This document shows positions 47,005 through 58,869 of a stretch of 64,000 nucleotides of DNA, in pieces (position 1 is the first letter of the stretch; every line of letters starts with the position of its first letter). The position numbers were made by a program, and so were the translations under genes. Below the pieces are notes generated by a model. It was not told where the DNA came from. It saw only the letters and a program-made list of their open reading frames with translations, and made no database searches. Source of the stretch: Saururus chinensis (lineage: Eukaryota; Streptophyta; Magnoliopsida; Piperales; Saururaceae); assembly GCA_035235625.1 (NCBI GenBank), contig CP141148.1:22941057-23005056 (forward strand), given 5' to 3'.

Positions 47005-47265
47005 CTCCCTCTCTCCCATATTAAGTATCCTATTTTTTAAAAAAGTTGTCCTACATTAAGTGTTGTGTTTCCCAAACTCCTACCAAGTAAGAAGCTTTTA
47101 ATATTGTTCTTACTAAAGTATGACGAGCATGAAAATATGAATTAGTTAGATATATAAATCTAAGTTAATTAGAGTTTTATCTTTTTATAGTATAAGGTTA
47201 TTCTTACCACCCTTAAAATTTACACAATTTTTGAAAATGGGATACTTATTATGGGACGGAGCAAG
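47005..47265. mobile_element. Stowaway-like MITE (about 261 bp)
   Basis: Starts CTCCCTCTCTCCCATATTAA after TA (47003-47004) and ends GGATACTTATTATGGGACGGAGCAAG. This is the typical CTCCCTC.GTCCCA.AATAAGT inverted repeat of plant Tc1/mariner-type Stowaway elements. The last bases and the right-hand TA have mutated. Confidence 0.8.
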
Positions 47266-49249
47266 CTTGTAAAAGAGTATTAGAGTGTGGATTGCCCGAG
47301 TTGCAACTTCATGTCATCAGATCAACCTTTGTTAGCCACATGAACTTCTCCCCTAATTAGCGCATTAACAAGTGGAAGGCCTTTGGCCATCAGACAATCA
47401 TTCAATATCTACAATATTTTAAGTGCAGTAAAACTACAACAAAGGCTAATATTTGCCCAAGATAAATTCTACACACTTTTGCGGAAGGCTGGTGTGTTGT
47501 AGCCATGACTTCACTCCATAAAGAGATAAACTTAAACTACAAGAATTTCTTCTCTTCTTGAAGATTATGACACGGCTCCCAAAGATCTCTCCTTCACTCC
47601 TTCCTTTCTCTATCTCCCTCTTACTCTTTCTTCTTTCTTGTCCCTTCCTCTCTCATCAAAACCAATCCGTTCTTGTTAAAAGTCTATTTTTTTCTACTAA
47701 ACTTTGAATCCATTTCAAGAGGTCCGTCCATTAAATAGCATATGTCATTGTCTTTCAAGGAGAGATCAGATAAAAAAATACTCTCTCTATCTAATGTTAA
47801 TAGTTTAATTTTGAAAATAATTTATCCCATACTTATCGCTAGTCAAATTTAAGTGACTGAATACATAAAAACCATCTCAGAAGCCTTTTTTTCCATCATC
47901 TTTGTTATTGATACCACCGTTAAATAAAATTTACTAATATATTTTTAAATAAATATACTAAAATAAGATAAAGAAAGTAGCATATCTCATTTCGCCAAGG
48001 GGGAGGAGAAATGATAGGCCAATATGAGCCTATTCATCTAAGATGTAGACCCTAAATGAGTAGGGATCCAACATTTCTGACGCTTCTTGCGATGTCGCGG
48101 TCATCAACAAGAAAATCATCATTTCATTAATAAGTGGCGGCCCCAGGAGATTACTTAAGGGATTTTGATCTCCTGGCCACCCGCAGCTTCTTGCCCCGGC
48201 CAGCGGGGGGCAGCTGAGTTTTTCTATGTTGTTTGTGGGGAGAGGGGACGGTGACTTGGTCGGTCTGGAGATTCTAGGGCATGTCTGTGCCGAAGAAAAG
48301 TCATTTTAAGTCAAAATGGACATCCTATATGTATTTGAGGCCTTAAAAATATTTCCTATGTAGGGTAATTACTTTTTATTACAGGAAAATGCCTCTCAAA
48401 TAAGCCCTTAATATAATATTATACTCTTAAATATTTTTTTGTAATTAAAAAAATATTTAATATTAGGGGCTATTTGAGACGCACTTAAAGAAAAAATTAA
48501 AATTTTCTCTTAAATATAATATATTATATAAAAGAGAAAAAAATGATTTCTCATTCAATAACTTTCTTCTAGAGAAAATAAAAAAGTTAAAAAGGGAAAG
48601 TAATTTATAAAAACTCCCTAACAACACCTTAAAATAATAATCTATCTTCCAATTGTGTTCAGGATGATAATTACTCAGACTACATGTTGGACTCCCAGGT
48701 ACCTGTTGGCCACGCGAGGGACAGATCCTAGGCTTGTGAGTTTTGATTGAACTTCCAATTAATTAGTACTAATCAGTCCAGCTTATGAAAAAGATTGTTT
48801 CATGAGATAAGCAACTTTTTCACTAGGGTTTGCCCTCTCACAATGATGACCCCTCCCCTCTCCGTCACCCCACCTAGGGGAGATAGAGACATTCGCACTG
48901 TCTCACCACATTGCCAGCTTTTCTGGCTGCAACCTTTTTTCTACAGTGAGTATTTTGCCGCTTACATGGAATTAGACTAATAATGGGGGAGAGAGAGTGA
49001 TAGAGCATAGAGCAAGGAAAAGCAGAATCCAAAACCCTAGACTCTGCTGGTGTACAGTGCACACGCAATTCAATCCACCCAAGTAAATATTCGCTTGTGC
49101 TTTGAAAAGAGAATACAGATCACCTCCTTGCCAACACCCACCTTTCCTTGGCTCCTAGTCCCATCCAAAATCAGTGGATGTGTACAAGGGAAAAAGCAAG
49201 CAGACATCCATTTTTTCGTCATGCACACTGATTACTGAATTTGCAGGGC
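47266..49249. other. Upstream intergenic region of the KNOX gene
   Basis: No reading frame that I recognise. AT-rich to about 48660, then higher complexity. A CCAGGAGAT...ATCTCCTGG inverted pair lies near 48145-48180. Distal promoter elements of the KNOX gene may lie here, but none can be named from sequence. Confidence 0.5.
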
Positions 49250-49868
49250 CCCAAGATTTGTCCCATTTTTGCTATAACGGGCTCTCTTTATCTCCTTGGC
49301 CACCTCATTCATGTTTTTCGACGGGAGGAAGTGTGGCAGAGAGGCGTAGTAATAGCAGTGCTAGAAACGAGGGGGGAGGGGAGGGTCTTCCTTCCATCGG
49401 GAAGGGAAGAGCTTTCTTTTTCCTCCTCCTGCAGCAGAGACCGCAGGCACTTCTGCCACCACCTCGTGCATTCTGCCCACCCGCCATTCCTTTTCCACCT
49501 CTCTGAACACACACTCTCTGTCTTTATTTCCCTTCTCACGCTAAGACGCTGGTCTGCTGAGAGTGTGGATAGGAGAAAGGGAGGGAGAGCAGACCCACTT
49601 GAGGGGGGCACTTGGCTCTCCATCAGGTGTGTGTGCATGTACAGTGGCAGCACTCCCCGTAACTGACTTACATAGGATTTTCTGTAAAAAGGGGGAGGCA
49701 GCATAAAAACCGGGAGGTGGAGGGAAAGCCACAGTGAAGACAGCGAAATATGTGAGAGTTTCAGATATGGGCGAGGAGCGGTAGCTTTCATCAATCATCT
49801 GAATGTCTGTCTGAGAACATAAAGAAGGTAGGAGAAGGGAATTGAGAGAGAGTTGAAGGGGGGCGGAT
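49250..49868 (+). promoter_or_regulatory. Proximal promoter and/or 5' leader of the KNOX gene
   Basis: The DNA changes to higher GC with CT- and GA-rich runs, as is common in plant leaders. No canonical TATA box stands out, so the transcription start is unknown. Small upstream frames begin at ATGs 49637 (nine residues), 49750 (ATG TGA, start followed at once by stop), 49767 (five residues) and 49803 (three residues). All end before the main ATG at 49869. They matter only if the leader extends that far. Confidence 0.4.
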
Positions 49869-52800
49869 ATGGAAGGGTTTGGGGATGGAAGTAATGGGCT
49901 TTCGTCTGTGATAATGATGCCATTAACGGGCTCTGGAGCTAGCCATGAAGCCGGCAATCTTCTTCTTCTTCGTCATCCTCCTCCCCAGCAGCAGCATGCT
50001 GGTTCTGACCGTGGATTTCACAGTAACAACAATAACAATGGCTGTGGCAGCAGCAGCAACAACCACAATTTCCTGGCCCCTCTGGTAATGGAGCATGGCG
50101 GCAGCATCCAGAATAACAGCAGCGGCTGCTACTTCATGGAGGGAGAGTCCAGCTCCCTCAGGGCCAAGATCATGGCTCACCCCCATTACCCCCGCCTCTT
50201 GGCCGCCTTTGTTAACTGTCACAAGGTGAGTTTCTTCACTGGAAGCACCCCATGCCAGCATTCGGCCTCTACTACTATTATTCTCTCTCTTAGTGCGCAG
50301 CTGGTTGGTCTTCAATGGTAGCCAATCAAGCAACAGATCATAATCTAATTGTGTTGTCACATATCCGATGGTAAAGATCCGCTGGATATCTCTTCCACCA
50401 TCACTCTCAGTCACTATCCCCCAGTTTGCTAAACCGTAGACTCTACCGTCCTCTCTCTCTCTCTTGACAGTGCCAAGCAGGAAAGAATAATTCTTGCGTC
50501 AATCCATCACAGAGCTGAAGAAAACCCTGAAATAATTTCTCTACCAGTCTTATGGCCTCCTCCTCCATACAGAGGAGAGTTCTAGCTTGATAATATGCAA
50601 AATTCTAGTCAAAAGTAGGAAAATCCAGTTCTTACCTTTCCTGTTTCCCATAACTCTTCTACATGTGATCATCAGCCAACAAGCAGCTCAGCATCCCCAT
50701 CATCTCATGGCAAAGAAGAGCGTTCAAACTTCAGTTGAAATTTATCACTAAAGGTGATCGCAAGATGACTTGATAAATCATGTGTGGTGGCAGGTTGGTG
50801 CCCCGGAAGAGGTGCTGGCTCGGCTGGAGGAGGCCTACACCTCGGGGGAGGCGTTGGGCCGATCGGTTGCTCCCGCTGTGTGCATCGGCGAAGATCCAGC
50901 TCTCGACCAGTTCATGGAAGCCTACTGCGAGATGCTGACCAAGTACGAGCAGGAGCTGACTAAGCCCATCAAGGAGGCCATGCTCTTTCTCTCTCGTATT
51001 GAATGCCAGTTCAAGACCCTCACCCTCCGATCTCCAGACTCTGCTGGTCTCTTCCTCCATCCCATCTCTCCCTCTCTCTCTCCTAGTGAATGCCAATATA
51101 TATACTAATCTACTGTGGTTTTGATTTTTCGCCTTTCTCTCTTACTTATTAAAGTTTTTTTTGCTTGGAAAAGTATCTTTTGTAGATTGATGCCATGGAG
51201 TATGGAATGCTTTCTGCTGTTGCTATGATTTTTTTATCTTGCATGGCCAATAATAAATATGCTGCCTCTGGAGTTTTATTAATGGAGCTATTGTATTTCT
51301 GGCAGTTGCCATGTGTTCTCAGTATCTTTGTTTGCTTGCTCATCCTGTCGCTTTTAAATTTGTGTTTTAGTCAGCTTGAAAGGACTGCTTGTTGCACTTG
51401 TTCGTACTGTCTATGGTACTGATATTACATGGTAATCTTTGTTAGAACAAGCCACATTTATTTAACCGTGAGATTTAACAAAAAGTTGTAGTATAAGTTG
51501 TTTTGGGTTGGTAAGCTTAAATACTTACCAAGAAGATGAGAGGGATTATAAAATTAATTACACAGCCTATAGTATGTAAGAAATGACGTGCAAGGAAATG
51601 AAAACTCTGTTAATGGTGAAAATTACTGTGTCAATCTTGCATGTGCAATTGCAATTCTTCAAAGAGTTTATAAAGTAAAAGTTCTTAATGGATTAAAGCA
51701 CAAAGACCTTGCGCAATGCTATCTTTAGCATGAAAGAGTATATCATAACACAGTGCACAAGGATGTGCTTCTCTTGGCACCAACGGCCTTAAAATGATGT
51801 TGGAAACGCAGTTAACTATTGTTGCCATTAGTTAAAACTTGGTTCGTAAGAGTGGCAGTAAGGTGCCAGATGAGTCTTCAATGTTTGTGGTTAATGTAGT
51901 GCAGCATGAAGATTTAGTTTAGAGAAAGTATTCACAATTTGATGGTTTATTCTACTGTAAGGAGCATTTGAGAAAGAAAAATGTATGCGGAATGCAAAAA
52001 CAAGATGAGGAGAATCCTCATCCGAGATGGACTTGTGCATGCATGTTCCAATGTTACGGGTTTGCTTAAGCTTTTTTGGGTAATCCATTTGAAGTCCCAT
52101 AAATTGATTGTAGATTAATGGATTGTGACTGTTGGTCAAGTACTTGGCTTACTAGTATTTATGGCCTAAAACATGTGCTTATTTTTCTATACCATCTTGT
52201 GTTTGATTTTGAAACGTGTTCAAATTCTAATGTTATCTTGTTAATGTAAATAGTTATCCTTTCTTATGCAGAATAATCTTTCCGAAGAATCATTGTTGTT
52301 ATTTCTTAAAGTTTTAATTGTGGAGAAAGGGGTACAAGTGTTTATCCAAATTTATAACTGGTTCTTCTTAAGCAACATTGAATAATATATCAGTATGTCA
52401 ACCCAGGAAAACATTGAATAATATAGTACAATAGAAACCCTTCAGTGAAAGAAAGTGTGAGGAATGCATTCTTCTAGAGTATAGGTTGTAGGATTCACTT
52501 GTGAGCGCATCATATGCCTTCTTGTTTGTTAAAGCATTCGATTTGACAATAGAATGAAACTTATGCATATATCTTTTACCGACTACACAAGCAGCTAAAG
52601 TTAGCCGCCTTTCAAGTGTGCTAATGACGTGCTTCATTGAAAAGTCTTACTCTGCAAAAGACTTCAAAATTATTTTGCTATTTTGAAGTCTCCTACGGAA
52701 TAAGAAGAATTTTATGAAGTGCTTCTTTTGTGAATGAAATCATGTTATTTCACATGCTTCAGACATTCAATGGGTTGTAATTTTACATAAACAAACTGAG

Positions 52801-55455
52801 CAAACAGTTTCACAGAAATAAAAGAGAAGATAACCTCTTCCTGGTGCTGAGTTTTTATGTTCTTCTATTAGCGTATGTGATATGACTACATCTATGTACA
52901 CATAAGATTAGGTTTTTAAGGACATCTAGAAAACTTTGGTGGAGCGCGCCAAGATGAACATTTTACTTATATTTATTTCTTCCAAAATTGGTATAGGAAT
53001 ATCCTATCATCCATTTCATATGCACTGCACTCTAGAATAAAGCTCGCCCTAGGCATTGAAGCTGAGATATAAATAGCATGGTAAAAAATTTTGTGAAATT
53101 TTCACGAAATTTTGTTAATTTCGGCACAATAGGCTTGCACGAAATATTATTTTTAAATTTCGTCTATTTTTCTTAAGTTTCTCAATTTCAAATTTTTTGC
53201 CAAAATTTATGTTTTAGGCAGGTTATTTTTTGATTTTTTATGTTTTAAGAGGGTTAATGTTTTTGTTTTTTTATAGTTTATGCAAGATAATTTAAAAAAA
53301 ATTTATATGGTTTATGCAAGTGATTATTAGGCTTTTTCATTTACGGTAGATTCCTTTTTGGGTCTCCTTTCTGTACTTCTCCTCCTCATTCCGCTTTGAA
53401 ACTTTCCTGAAACGAAACAAAATAAACCTGGAACCTTCACTGAAACAAGCTGAAATGTGGGCTTAGTGGGGAGCCGTAGAGGAGCCTTTTACCTATATTT
53501 ATTTGTTCCAAAATTGGTATACGGGGGTACATGTATTAAAAATATTTTTAGGTATATTTTAGGTTCCTACTTGTATTAAAAGCTTAATTCATGTTTGAAA
53601 TACAATTACAAGGATCCCATTTTTAGGTATACGGGGGGGTACATGTATTAAATATATTTTTAGGTATATTTTAGGTTCCTACTTGTATTGAAAGCTTAAT
53701 TTATGTTTGAAATACAATTACAAAATACCCCATTTTTGCAGGCAAAGTTATTTAACAAAGCTTTATATATAGCTTTGGAACTGTTTTAATTCATCTTTTA
53801 AGCTATAATGACAAAATTCGAAAGTCATGTAACATTTGTTTATTGTTTGTTTCATGTTTAACTTACAAAGAATTTGATGAAAAAATTTATAGTTGGTGTG
53901 TGATATGAAAAGTAGGACATGCAGTCGACATTTGAACATGGACACGGGCCTGCTTTGGAGTATCCATGCTTCCTAGCCATAAAGTCTCTGGTTGATGTGT
54001 CTTGGGGTATATAAAACTCAGAAACCTCATTTTCTTATTTGAGGGACTTATGGCTGCAATTAATTGTAAATCATCTCCATTCTGGTTTATCTATCTTCTT
54101 GCTGTTTTTACTTGATATTAATGTGGGGCTGACCCCAAAATCAGCCTTATGTATTCCTAATGGAGAAAACTATCTATCTTTTATGACATGAAAATAGCTT
54201 ATCATCTTTGGGGATGTGATTCTAATCCACTATTGGGTTAACAAGTCTTTCTAATGGAAGTAATTGGAGTTGTATGCCATTTACAATAAAATTTGTTTTA
54301 CATGGTTTAATCAGGATAGTCAGGAGAGCTATAGTTCTGTGTTATATTATTGGCCTCGTTTCCCCCTGATTGCTCAGGGCTGACTTTTGTTTGTCCCCAG
54401 CTTGTGAGGATCTTGAGCCGAATGTGTCGTCAGGGGAGGATATTGATGTAAATGATAACTTAGTTGACCCCCTAGCAGAAGACAGAGAGCTGAAGGGGCA
54501 ACTGCTACGCAAATACAGTGGATATTTGGGAAATCTGAAGCAGGAATTTTTAAGGAAACGAAAGAAAGGGAAGCTGCCAAAGGAAGCAAGACAGCAGTTG
54601 CTGGATTGGTGGAGTAGGCATTACAAATGGCCATACCCATCGGTGAGCAAGAGCAATGTCTAATTAAATGTGATTTCAGATTTTCAGAAATGCAATTCAC
54701 ACACATCTGGTTTTATTAGCTAAATTTTTTTTATTAACGGTTAGATATGTGTAGCTTAGATGTATTTGTATTGTGTGAACTTTGAGTCGATATCTATTTT
54801 GCTTATCTTCTAAAGCAAAGATTTACATGTGTACTGCTGGCAGTATTTTTTTATAAATTAGCTACAATATATGGTACTAATTTCATGTTAATTTCAACAT
54901 CTTTTGTCTTGTCACGAGCTGAGATTTTAGAGCATGGAATCTTTTAGTTTTGTTGATATGCATTTCTGGAGTCTTCATGAAACAGTTTGAGCTTTAGGAG
55001 ATTTACTTTCTAACATTATATCAGAGCTAGGAGGTGCCACATTTGACTTATGGGGGGAATATTGTACACTACATTTGCATATGTTTAATGAGCATTGATT
55101 TGATTGGTATAATTGTTGTCATTTCTATAATCACCTAAGCTTTCAGATGACTTGGTTTCTAGTAGAACAAGTAGACTGGTTGATCAATACGTACAGTTCC
55201 AGTTTTTTAATCCAAATGTACAATTATTCTGCAAATTGTGGATTTCAGGAATCGCAGAAACTGGCGTTGGCTGAGTCCACTGGTCTGGAGCAGAAGCAAA
55301 TAAACAACTGGTTTATCAATCAGCGGAAGCGCCACTGGAAGCCGTCTGAAGAAATGCAGTTCGTGGTGATGGATGCTACGCATCCTCATTACTACATGGC
55401 AGAAAGGGAACTCTCGAACCCCTTTTCAATGGACTGTGGTCCGGCATATCTCTGA
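49869..55455 (+). CDS. STM: Class I KNOX homeodomain transcription factor, SHOOT MERISTEMLESS-like
   Basis: A TALE homeodomain protein that acts in the nucleus to keep shoot meristem cells undifferentiated, usually as a dimer with BEL1-type partners (family knowledge). Exons: 49869-50225, 50794-51046, 54401-54642, 55249-55455; introns are GT-AG, phases 0, 1, 0; 352 residues against about 380 in the Arabidopsis protein. Domains: low-complexity N-terminus with Asn and Ser runs (51-66), KNOX1 about 97-140, KNOX2 about 152-197 ([20 protein letters not shown]), ELK 233-254, homeodomain about 255-318 with the PYP three-residue loop (281-283) and [10 protein letters not shown] (305-314). The intron inside the homeodomain after PYPS is in the position typical of KNOX genes. 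The C-terminal [10 protein letters not shown]...NPFSMD points to STM rather than KNAT1 or KNAT2/6 types. The exon 2 donor (GCTG|GTCTCT) is weak, but the phase fits only there. No stop or frameshift, so probably functional. Confidence 0.95.
52960..53520 (+). repeat. Pair of about 45 bp direct repeats in KNOX intron 2
   Basis: The block TTTTAC(T/C)TATATTTATTT(C/G)TTCCAAAATTGGTATA occurs at about 52963-53000 and 53487-53522. The two bracket roughly 490 bases that are AT-rich and contain GAAATTTTCACGAAATTTTG. Confidence 0.75.
53516..53735 (+). repeat. 110 bp tandem duplication in KNOX intron 2
   Basis: Starting GGTATACGGGGGTACATGTA at 53516 and again GGTATACGGGGGGGTACATG at 53626, the two copies differ by a few bases and short indels. 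It lies about 670 bases before exon 3. Confidence 0.92.
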
Positions 55456-55789
55456 TCTGATTATCTTAACTACTGAGTTGAATGGAATATTGTTAATATA
55501 TGATTATGTAGTTCTCTTATTGATGTGTAGTGTGTGTAGGAAGTTCTTATTGATCAACTCTTGAATTGAAATCAAGATAGTTGAACTTACAATAAGTAAT
55601 TGACTACTTACCAGATGAACTGACATTAAGTTTCCATACTAAGAACGAAAATTCCTCCATTAAGGAGATCAAAAGTTGAAAAAATAATTGCACTAGCATA
55701 TGAGCCAGAGGTGCTAGGAATCTGTCATTGAATCTGAATACATAATTTCTTCTTACTAGTTCTGTGTAGATTTGAGAAATTGCTCTTGC
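55456..55789 (+). other. 3' flank of the KNOX gene
   Basis: About 150 bases of T-rich sequence after the stop (with AATGGAATATTGTTAATATA near 55480-55500) probably contain the 3' UTR and polyadenylation site. The exact end cannot be fixed. Confidence 0.45.
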
Positions 55790-56480
55790 AGAACCCAGGA
55801 TTAGCGTGGTCAGGTTTTTTTTATTAAGGCCGCGGTGGGCCAGACTGAGTCCGGCTTGGCAGAAGGGGTGAAAATTGTTTTTGCAAACAACGGATAAGTA
55901 GAGAAGAGGGGAGGCCAAGAGGGGCCGGGAAGGATGGCCTCACACCATTGCCTGGCCGAGACAGAGCTGTCAGTGACCGGCTGGTCCTTGCTGCCCATAA
56001 CAGTAGCAGAAACAAAGAAGAAGATAGGTTGAACAGTATTGGGGGCCGGCAAGCTGGCTGGCGCTGGAGAGGTGGCCTCACTGTCTCAACCCGGCCGGTG
56101 GCACTACCTCCTTTGCCAAAACGAGAAGAGGGGGGTTCTGAAAAGTTTTGGAACGGGCTCAACCGAGCCCAATCATTTTGTTTTATTTTCCTTTTTTTTC
56201 TTTTCTCCACCATTTTCTATATCTTTTCTTTCTTTTTTGTGCCAACAACCCTCGAGCCGTGCCAAGGCCTATGATCCGCAACCGGCCTCACACCCAAAGC
56301 TGCACTTTATGATCTGCAATCGGCCTCACACCCAACTCTATTGGTCCAAATACATGGTAAAAAGTAGGAAAATCAAACACGCTGTCAAATTACCCTATGA
56401 AAATTGAGCAAAAAATAGATTAAAAAACTACAGAGGAATTAGAAATGCTACAATGGGTCTTGTAACCCTATGAAAATTGA
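55790..56480 (-). mobile_element. Fragment of a large LTR related to the solo LTR at 15076
   Basis: The block GGGCTCAACCGAGCCC followed by a T/C-rich run (56155-56230) and then CCTCACACCC...GGTCCAAATAC (56283-56355) is the reverse complement, in order, of elements at about 15180-15345 (GGGCTCAGCCGAGCCC, A-rich run, CGGGTGTGGGGTTCATCG). GC content jumps relative to the KNOX 3' end. The sequence CCCTATGAAAATTGAG is duplicated at 56393 and 56467. Ends are not defined. Confidence 0.5.
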
Positions 56481-56632
56481 GTGAAAAATAGTAGAGGATA
56501 CATACTCACAATCATGATCAGTGTCATCATGATGTTGGTATAGAGGAGAATGAGAAGATGCCCGATGTTGAGGAGAGACCTCTTGTAGAGGATGTTGCTT
56601 GTGTCGCACCATGTTATGCTACTTATTATGAA

Positions 56633-57893
56633 TGAGAGTTTAATATTCATTTAATTAACCTAGTAAATTACCACTTTGCCTTTAATTCGATTATTTAATG
56701 AAGACAAAGACTACGAGTTATGGTTTCTTTTGCACATAAATTTAATTATGTAGCGGAAACAAAAGCCTAATTTCTGTCATTTATAATTAATTTATTAGGC
56801 AATCAAACCAAACATGCAAGATTATACAAGAATTTTTTACGTTGAAAACCCTAACTAGGGTAACAAACCATGATAATTATTCTCTACGTCAATCAATAAA
56901 CTACTAGTAAGCAAGAACTTTTTACATGACTCTAAGAACAACCACCAACCTTTAGACACTCTGATACAAACAAAACACTTTTATTTATTTAGACCTCTTC
57001 CTTTTTATTGCTAACATTCAAGTTTCCTTCGAACCCTTGAAGCTTCTCTTCTCGTATTCCGTCTTCATCTTATTCTAACTCTTCAACCAAAATTACTTTT
57101 TGATTGTTGATTCACCTTGAGTATTCTTTAATCCTACTTGATTAAGAATTTGTTGCTCCTTCTCAAGCTCTTGTGATTGAAAAAGTGGTTGTATTACACT
57201 CTTTTTAATATATCTCACATATAAGAATTTCTTTCAAAAACTATGGTGATTAAAGGAAAACTAAGCTAGTGTATCTCCCTTTTTTTCTCTCAAATAAGGA
57301 TTTACTTGTCTTCAAATTCATCTAAATCTAGGCCTTTTATAGAGCCTTTAGTCAGTTAGGATTACAAAAACCAAAGATGAAAAGGACTATTCCGAAACCC
57401 TAAACAAGTTAACTAAGCGATTGGTTGTTCACTAGTTTAGTTTGAATGAAACACTCAAGCGATCTATCTTTTGACAAGATGATCGATTGATCTTTGCCAC
57501 TCGCCAAAATATGAAAAATAGTCATCAAATGATCAATCTTTGTGAACAAGTGCTTAAGGGTGATTGATCCCTTATGAACAATTTTTAAGATTTTTATATC
57601 TTTTCCCCAAAACTTCCAAAATTACTTCTAATAATTATTTCTACTTAAATCTAAGTGATATGTGTGTGTAAGTGTGTCTATCATACCTTTAAAACTCTAA
57701 CACCCAATGCATTCTTCAACCTTAGATTTTTAGAATATGTCCGCTCTTATTTTTAAAGTCCTTCAATTCTAAATATGATACAACCACAATACTAATCTAA
57801 TCAGATTTTAGGACTAATATTTACATGAAGTTTTGATATAGTTTTAATCATCAAAATCAGCCAATTACAATACATATGTCCTCATATATTATA
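56633..57893 (-). repeat. Antisense copia-like LTR (1261 bp)
   Basis: Reverse complement of the family LTR, from TGAGAGTTTAATATTC at 56633 to a diverged start near 57893. The minus-strand polypurine tract (AACGGGAGATAT, about 57894-57910) follows. It is the 3' LTR of a minus-strand element whose interior lies to the right. Confidence 0.8.
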
Positions 57894-58640
57894 ATATCTC
57901 CCGTTTTGGCTATTTCATGATAAAACACTTCAAGTATAAAAATAAAAAAAAATTACAACTTTGACACTTTAGTGCATTGATTTTTACTTGTACAAAAATT
58001 TATACTTTAACTCAACTTAGATTGAACTAAGACTATTTGGAATTGATCTTGAAAAAGTCTTGAAGCCTTTATTTATTCTGCACACTTCACAAAATTATTT
58101 ACATAGTACCATTTAATCAAGTATGAGATAAATTACTTAATTTTCAATAATCATATCTCCCCCTTTTGAAACAAATAGGAAAGAATATGAATTAATAATT
58201 AAAAAAAAGTATTCACTAAAACTCAAAAGTCATGTAATGAGACATTCAAGACATGAAAATAATAATCAATAAGCACCACATATCTCAAAGTATGTTCAAG
58301 GTAAACCACACAATTTCATAATACCTAAGAATAAACAAAAATATACATGTCATGAAGTGTTCACGGTTTTAACAAGAAATACATATCAAAAAATAAAAAA
58401 ATGTCAAGTACCAACATGACCTCCCCCTCACCAGCATAACCAGCTTAGTCAAAGGAACGATCCTAAATAAGTCATTGAAGCTCAGCAAAACTCTGATGAA
58501 CTATATCATGTATCTCCCAACGATCTGCCATCAAATCCTCATACGTGGCCAATTGAGAGTCATCAACATCTAATTAGTGTCTCTGTATATGTAGGTATCT
58601 GCTCCTTGGTAGCAACATTAGGCATCTCCTCATTAACTCT
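57894..58640 (-). other. Interior of the antisense copia-like element (post-ORF2 spacer)
   Basis: Contains the reverse complement of the AAGGGGGAGA...AAATCAAAGTG type spacer and, at 58420-58640, a diverged remnant matching the end of ORF2 at 32820-32960. No open frame. Confidence 0.55.
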
Positions 58641-58869
58641 CCTTGATGTAAATTGTCTTGCTTGCTAGTATTGCATTAATTTGGTTCTGGTGTGGAACCG
58701 CCATGGTTTTTTTACCCACGTTTGGGTTTTCCATTTTAAACTTGTTGTGTGTGCATATGTGGACTTGGGAAAGAACAACATGACAAAAACTTGAGTGATT
58801 TTTAAGAGTTTGTGAAAATAAAAGCAATTTGGGTAAAGAAAGAGGATGAAATGTTATGTAGTGCACAAT

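Larger units (their letters stand above)
51047..54400 (+). other. Second intron of the KNOX gene (3354 bp)
   Basis: Runs from GTCTCTTCC to TTTGTCCCCAG, far longer than introns 1 (568 bp) and 3 (606 bp). It is AT-rich and contains only accidental short frames. It holds a 110 bp tandem duplication (53516-53735) and a dispersed pair of 45 bp blocks. Large introns of KNOX genes are known to carry regulatory DNA in maize; whether this one does cannot be seen from sequence. Confidence 0.9.

Noticed and set aside
47785-47985. TACTCTCTCTATCTAATGTT as another Stowaway-like element
   Set aside because: The putative right end (GATAAAGAAAGTAG) matches too weakly and the TA flanks are not clear.
49174-50414. 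Several 100-160 residue frames on both strands around the KNOX leader and exon 1
   Set aside because: They overlap the leader or exon 1 of the KNOX gene in other frames and have no recognisable protein features.
51195-51422. 75-residue hydrophobic frame
   Set aside because: It lies inside KNOX intron 2 in T-rich DNA; hydrophobicity follows from T-rich codons, and there is no start context or homology signal.
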